From Streptococcus sp. 1643 (GTDB taxonomy: Bacteria > Bacillota > Bacilli > Lactobacillales > Streptococcaceae), in NCBI RefSeq assembly GCF_006228325.1, contig NZ_CP040231.1, positions 383,001 to 447,000 on the forward strand: a stretch of DNA of 64,000 bases. The letters run 5' to 3'. Made by a program: the position numbers and the translations under genes. This document shows positions 62,846-64,000 of the stretch, piece by piece. Position 1 is the first letter of the stretch. Each line of letters starts with the position of its first letter. The notes under the pieces were generated by a model. The model was not told where the DNA came from, searched no databases, and was given only the letters and a program-made list of their open reading frames with translations.

Positions 62846-63544
62846 ATGCCACAGATCAGCAAAGAAGCCTTGATTGAACAGATCAAAGATGGAATCATTG
62901 TCTCTTGCCAGGCACTTCCTCACGAACCGCTTTATACAGAAGCGGGAGGAGTCATTCCCTTGCTAGTCAAAGCGGCTGAGCAAGGTGGAGCAGTCGGTAT
63001 CCGAGCAAACAGTGTTCGCGATATCAAGGAGATTAAGGAGGTTACGAAACTCCCGATTATCGGGATTATCAAACGTGACTATCCGCCACAGGAGCCATTC
63101 ATTACAGCTACTATGAGAGAAGTCGATGAACTGGCTGAACTAGACATCGAGGTCATTGCTCTGGATTGTACCAAACGTGAACGATATGACGGTTTGGAAA
63201 TCCAAGACTTTATCCGACAAGTCAAAGAAAAATATCCGCATCAACTCTTAATGGCTGATACCAGTACTTTTGAAGAGGGTATAGCAGCAGTTGAAGCCGG
63301 AATTGATTTTGTTGGAACAACCCTATCAGGTTACACTTCTTATAGTCCGAAAGTGGATGGTCCAGACTTTGAACTAATCAAAAAACTTTGTGAAGCAGGA
63401 GTGGATGTCATCGCTGAAGGGAAAATTCATACACCAGAACAAGCCAAACAAATCCTTGAATATGGGGTTCGAGGCATCGTTGTTGGTGGAGCGATTACTA
63501 GACCAAAAGAGATCACGGAACGCTTTGTTGCCGGTCTTAAATAA
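62846..63544 (+). CDS. nanE: N-acetylmannosamine-6-phosphate 2-epimerase
   Basis: A 232-residue TIM barrel of the NanE family. The start [51 protein letters not shown] (in parts, about 27-55), [10 protein letters not shown] (about 73) and ADTSTFEEG with the catalytic region near 140 are typical. It converts ManNAc-6-P to GlcNAc-6-P in sialic acid use. ATG 62846 follows AAGGGAGGAAAGAGG. It is the first gene behind a cre-controlled promoter, followed by a sugar ABC transporter. Confidence 0.94.
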   Translation: MPQISKEALIEQIKDGIIVSCQALPHEPLYTEAGGVIPLLVKAAEQGGAVGIRANSVRDIKEIKEVTKLPIIGIIKRDYPPQEPFITATMREVDELAELDIEVIALDCTKRERYDGLEIQDFIRQVKEKYPHQLLMADTSTFEEGIAAVEAGIDFVGTTLSGYTSYSPKVDGPDFELIKKLCEAGVDVIAEGKIHTPEQAKQILEYGVRGIVVGGAITRPKEITERFVAGLK

Positions 63545-63574
63545 CACAATCTCAAAACAGAGGAGAGTGGTTGA

Positions 63575-64000
<426 letters not shown>

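Overview
The window looks like a chromosome segment of a mitis-group Streptococcus (S. pneumoniae / S. mitis / S. oralis relatives). Evidence is the low GC, the strong AGGAG ribosome sites and TGnTATAAT promoters, two pneumococcal BOX repeats, a ComX combox in front of a prepilin peptidase, and a gene order that follows the pneumococcal map as I remember it: exoA, the teichoic-acid AATGal pair, trp operon, prepilin peptidase, Gls24 stress operon, Mga regulator, then rarA, prmA, nrdR-dnaB-dnaI, der, secA, the DAHP synthases, acpS-alr-recG and finally nan genes.

Layout. 1-7060: end of exoA, a DUF3290/DUF421 membrane pair, a heterodimeric ABC exporter, and two genes for the first sugar of teichoic acid. 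7061-15429: tryptophan block, made of Trp T-box 1, a free-standing second trpB, Trp T-box 2, an unexplained structured stretch, then trpEGDCFBA. 15401-17805: competence prepilin peptidase, a GNAT and two unknown membrane proteins. 17.8-29.5 kb is the accessory part: CsbD/Asp23/AmaP/GlsB stress operon with a divergent Mga-type regulator, an Rrf2-controlled redox cassette, and an island with attachment-like repeats at tRNA-Lys(CTT), beside a probable 6S RNA. 29.8-44.4 kb: rarA, small hypothetical genes, an M50-like protease, prmA-rsmE, pepF, an aquaporin, trxA, a MarR regulator facing lrgAB, and a GntR/ABC operon. 44.5-49.6 kb: nrdR-dnaB-dnaI-nitroreductase-der, with a foreign-looking patch after der. 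49.8-64.0 kb: TPM and LemA proteins, an AlkD-like protein, secA, two DAHP synthases, acpS-alr-recG, an acetyl xylan esterase, and the start of a sialic-acid operon (nanE and a sugar-binding lipoprotein).

How the genes work together. The tandem DAHP synthases feed chorismate towards the trp operon. The trp block appears to be controlled by two UGG-reading T-boxes in series, because the second one starts two bases after the first trpB and shows no promoter of its own. The stress operon and the Mga regulator match a regulator-target pair described in pneumococcus. The most unusual features are the serial T-box/trpB arrangement, the integrase-less 4.1 kb island bounded by a 42-bp perfect repeat at tRNA-Lys, and the duplicated der 3' end. 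All functional calls are from reading the sequence and memory of the families; no searches were run.
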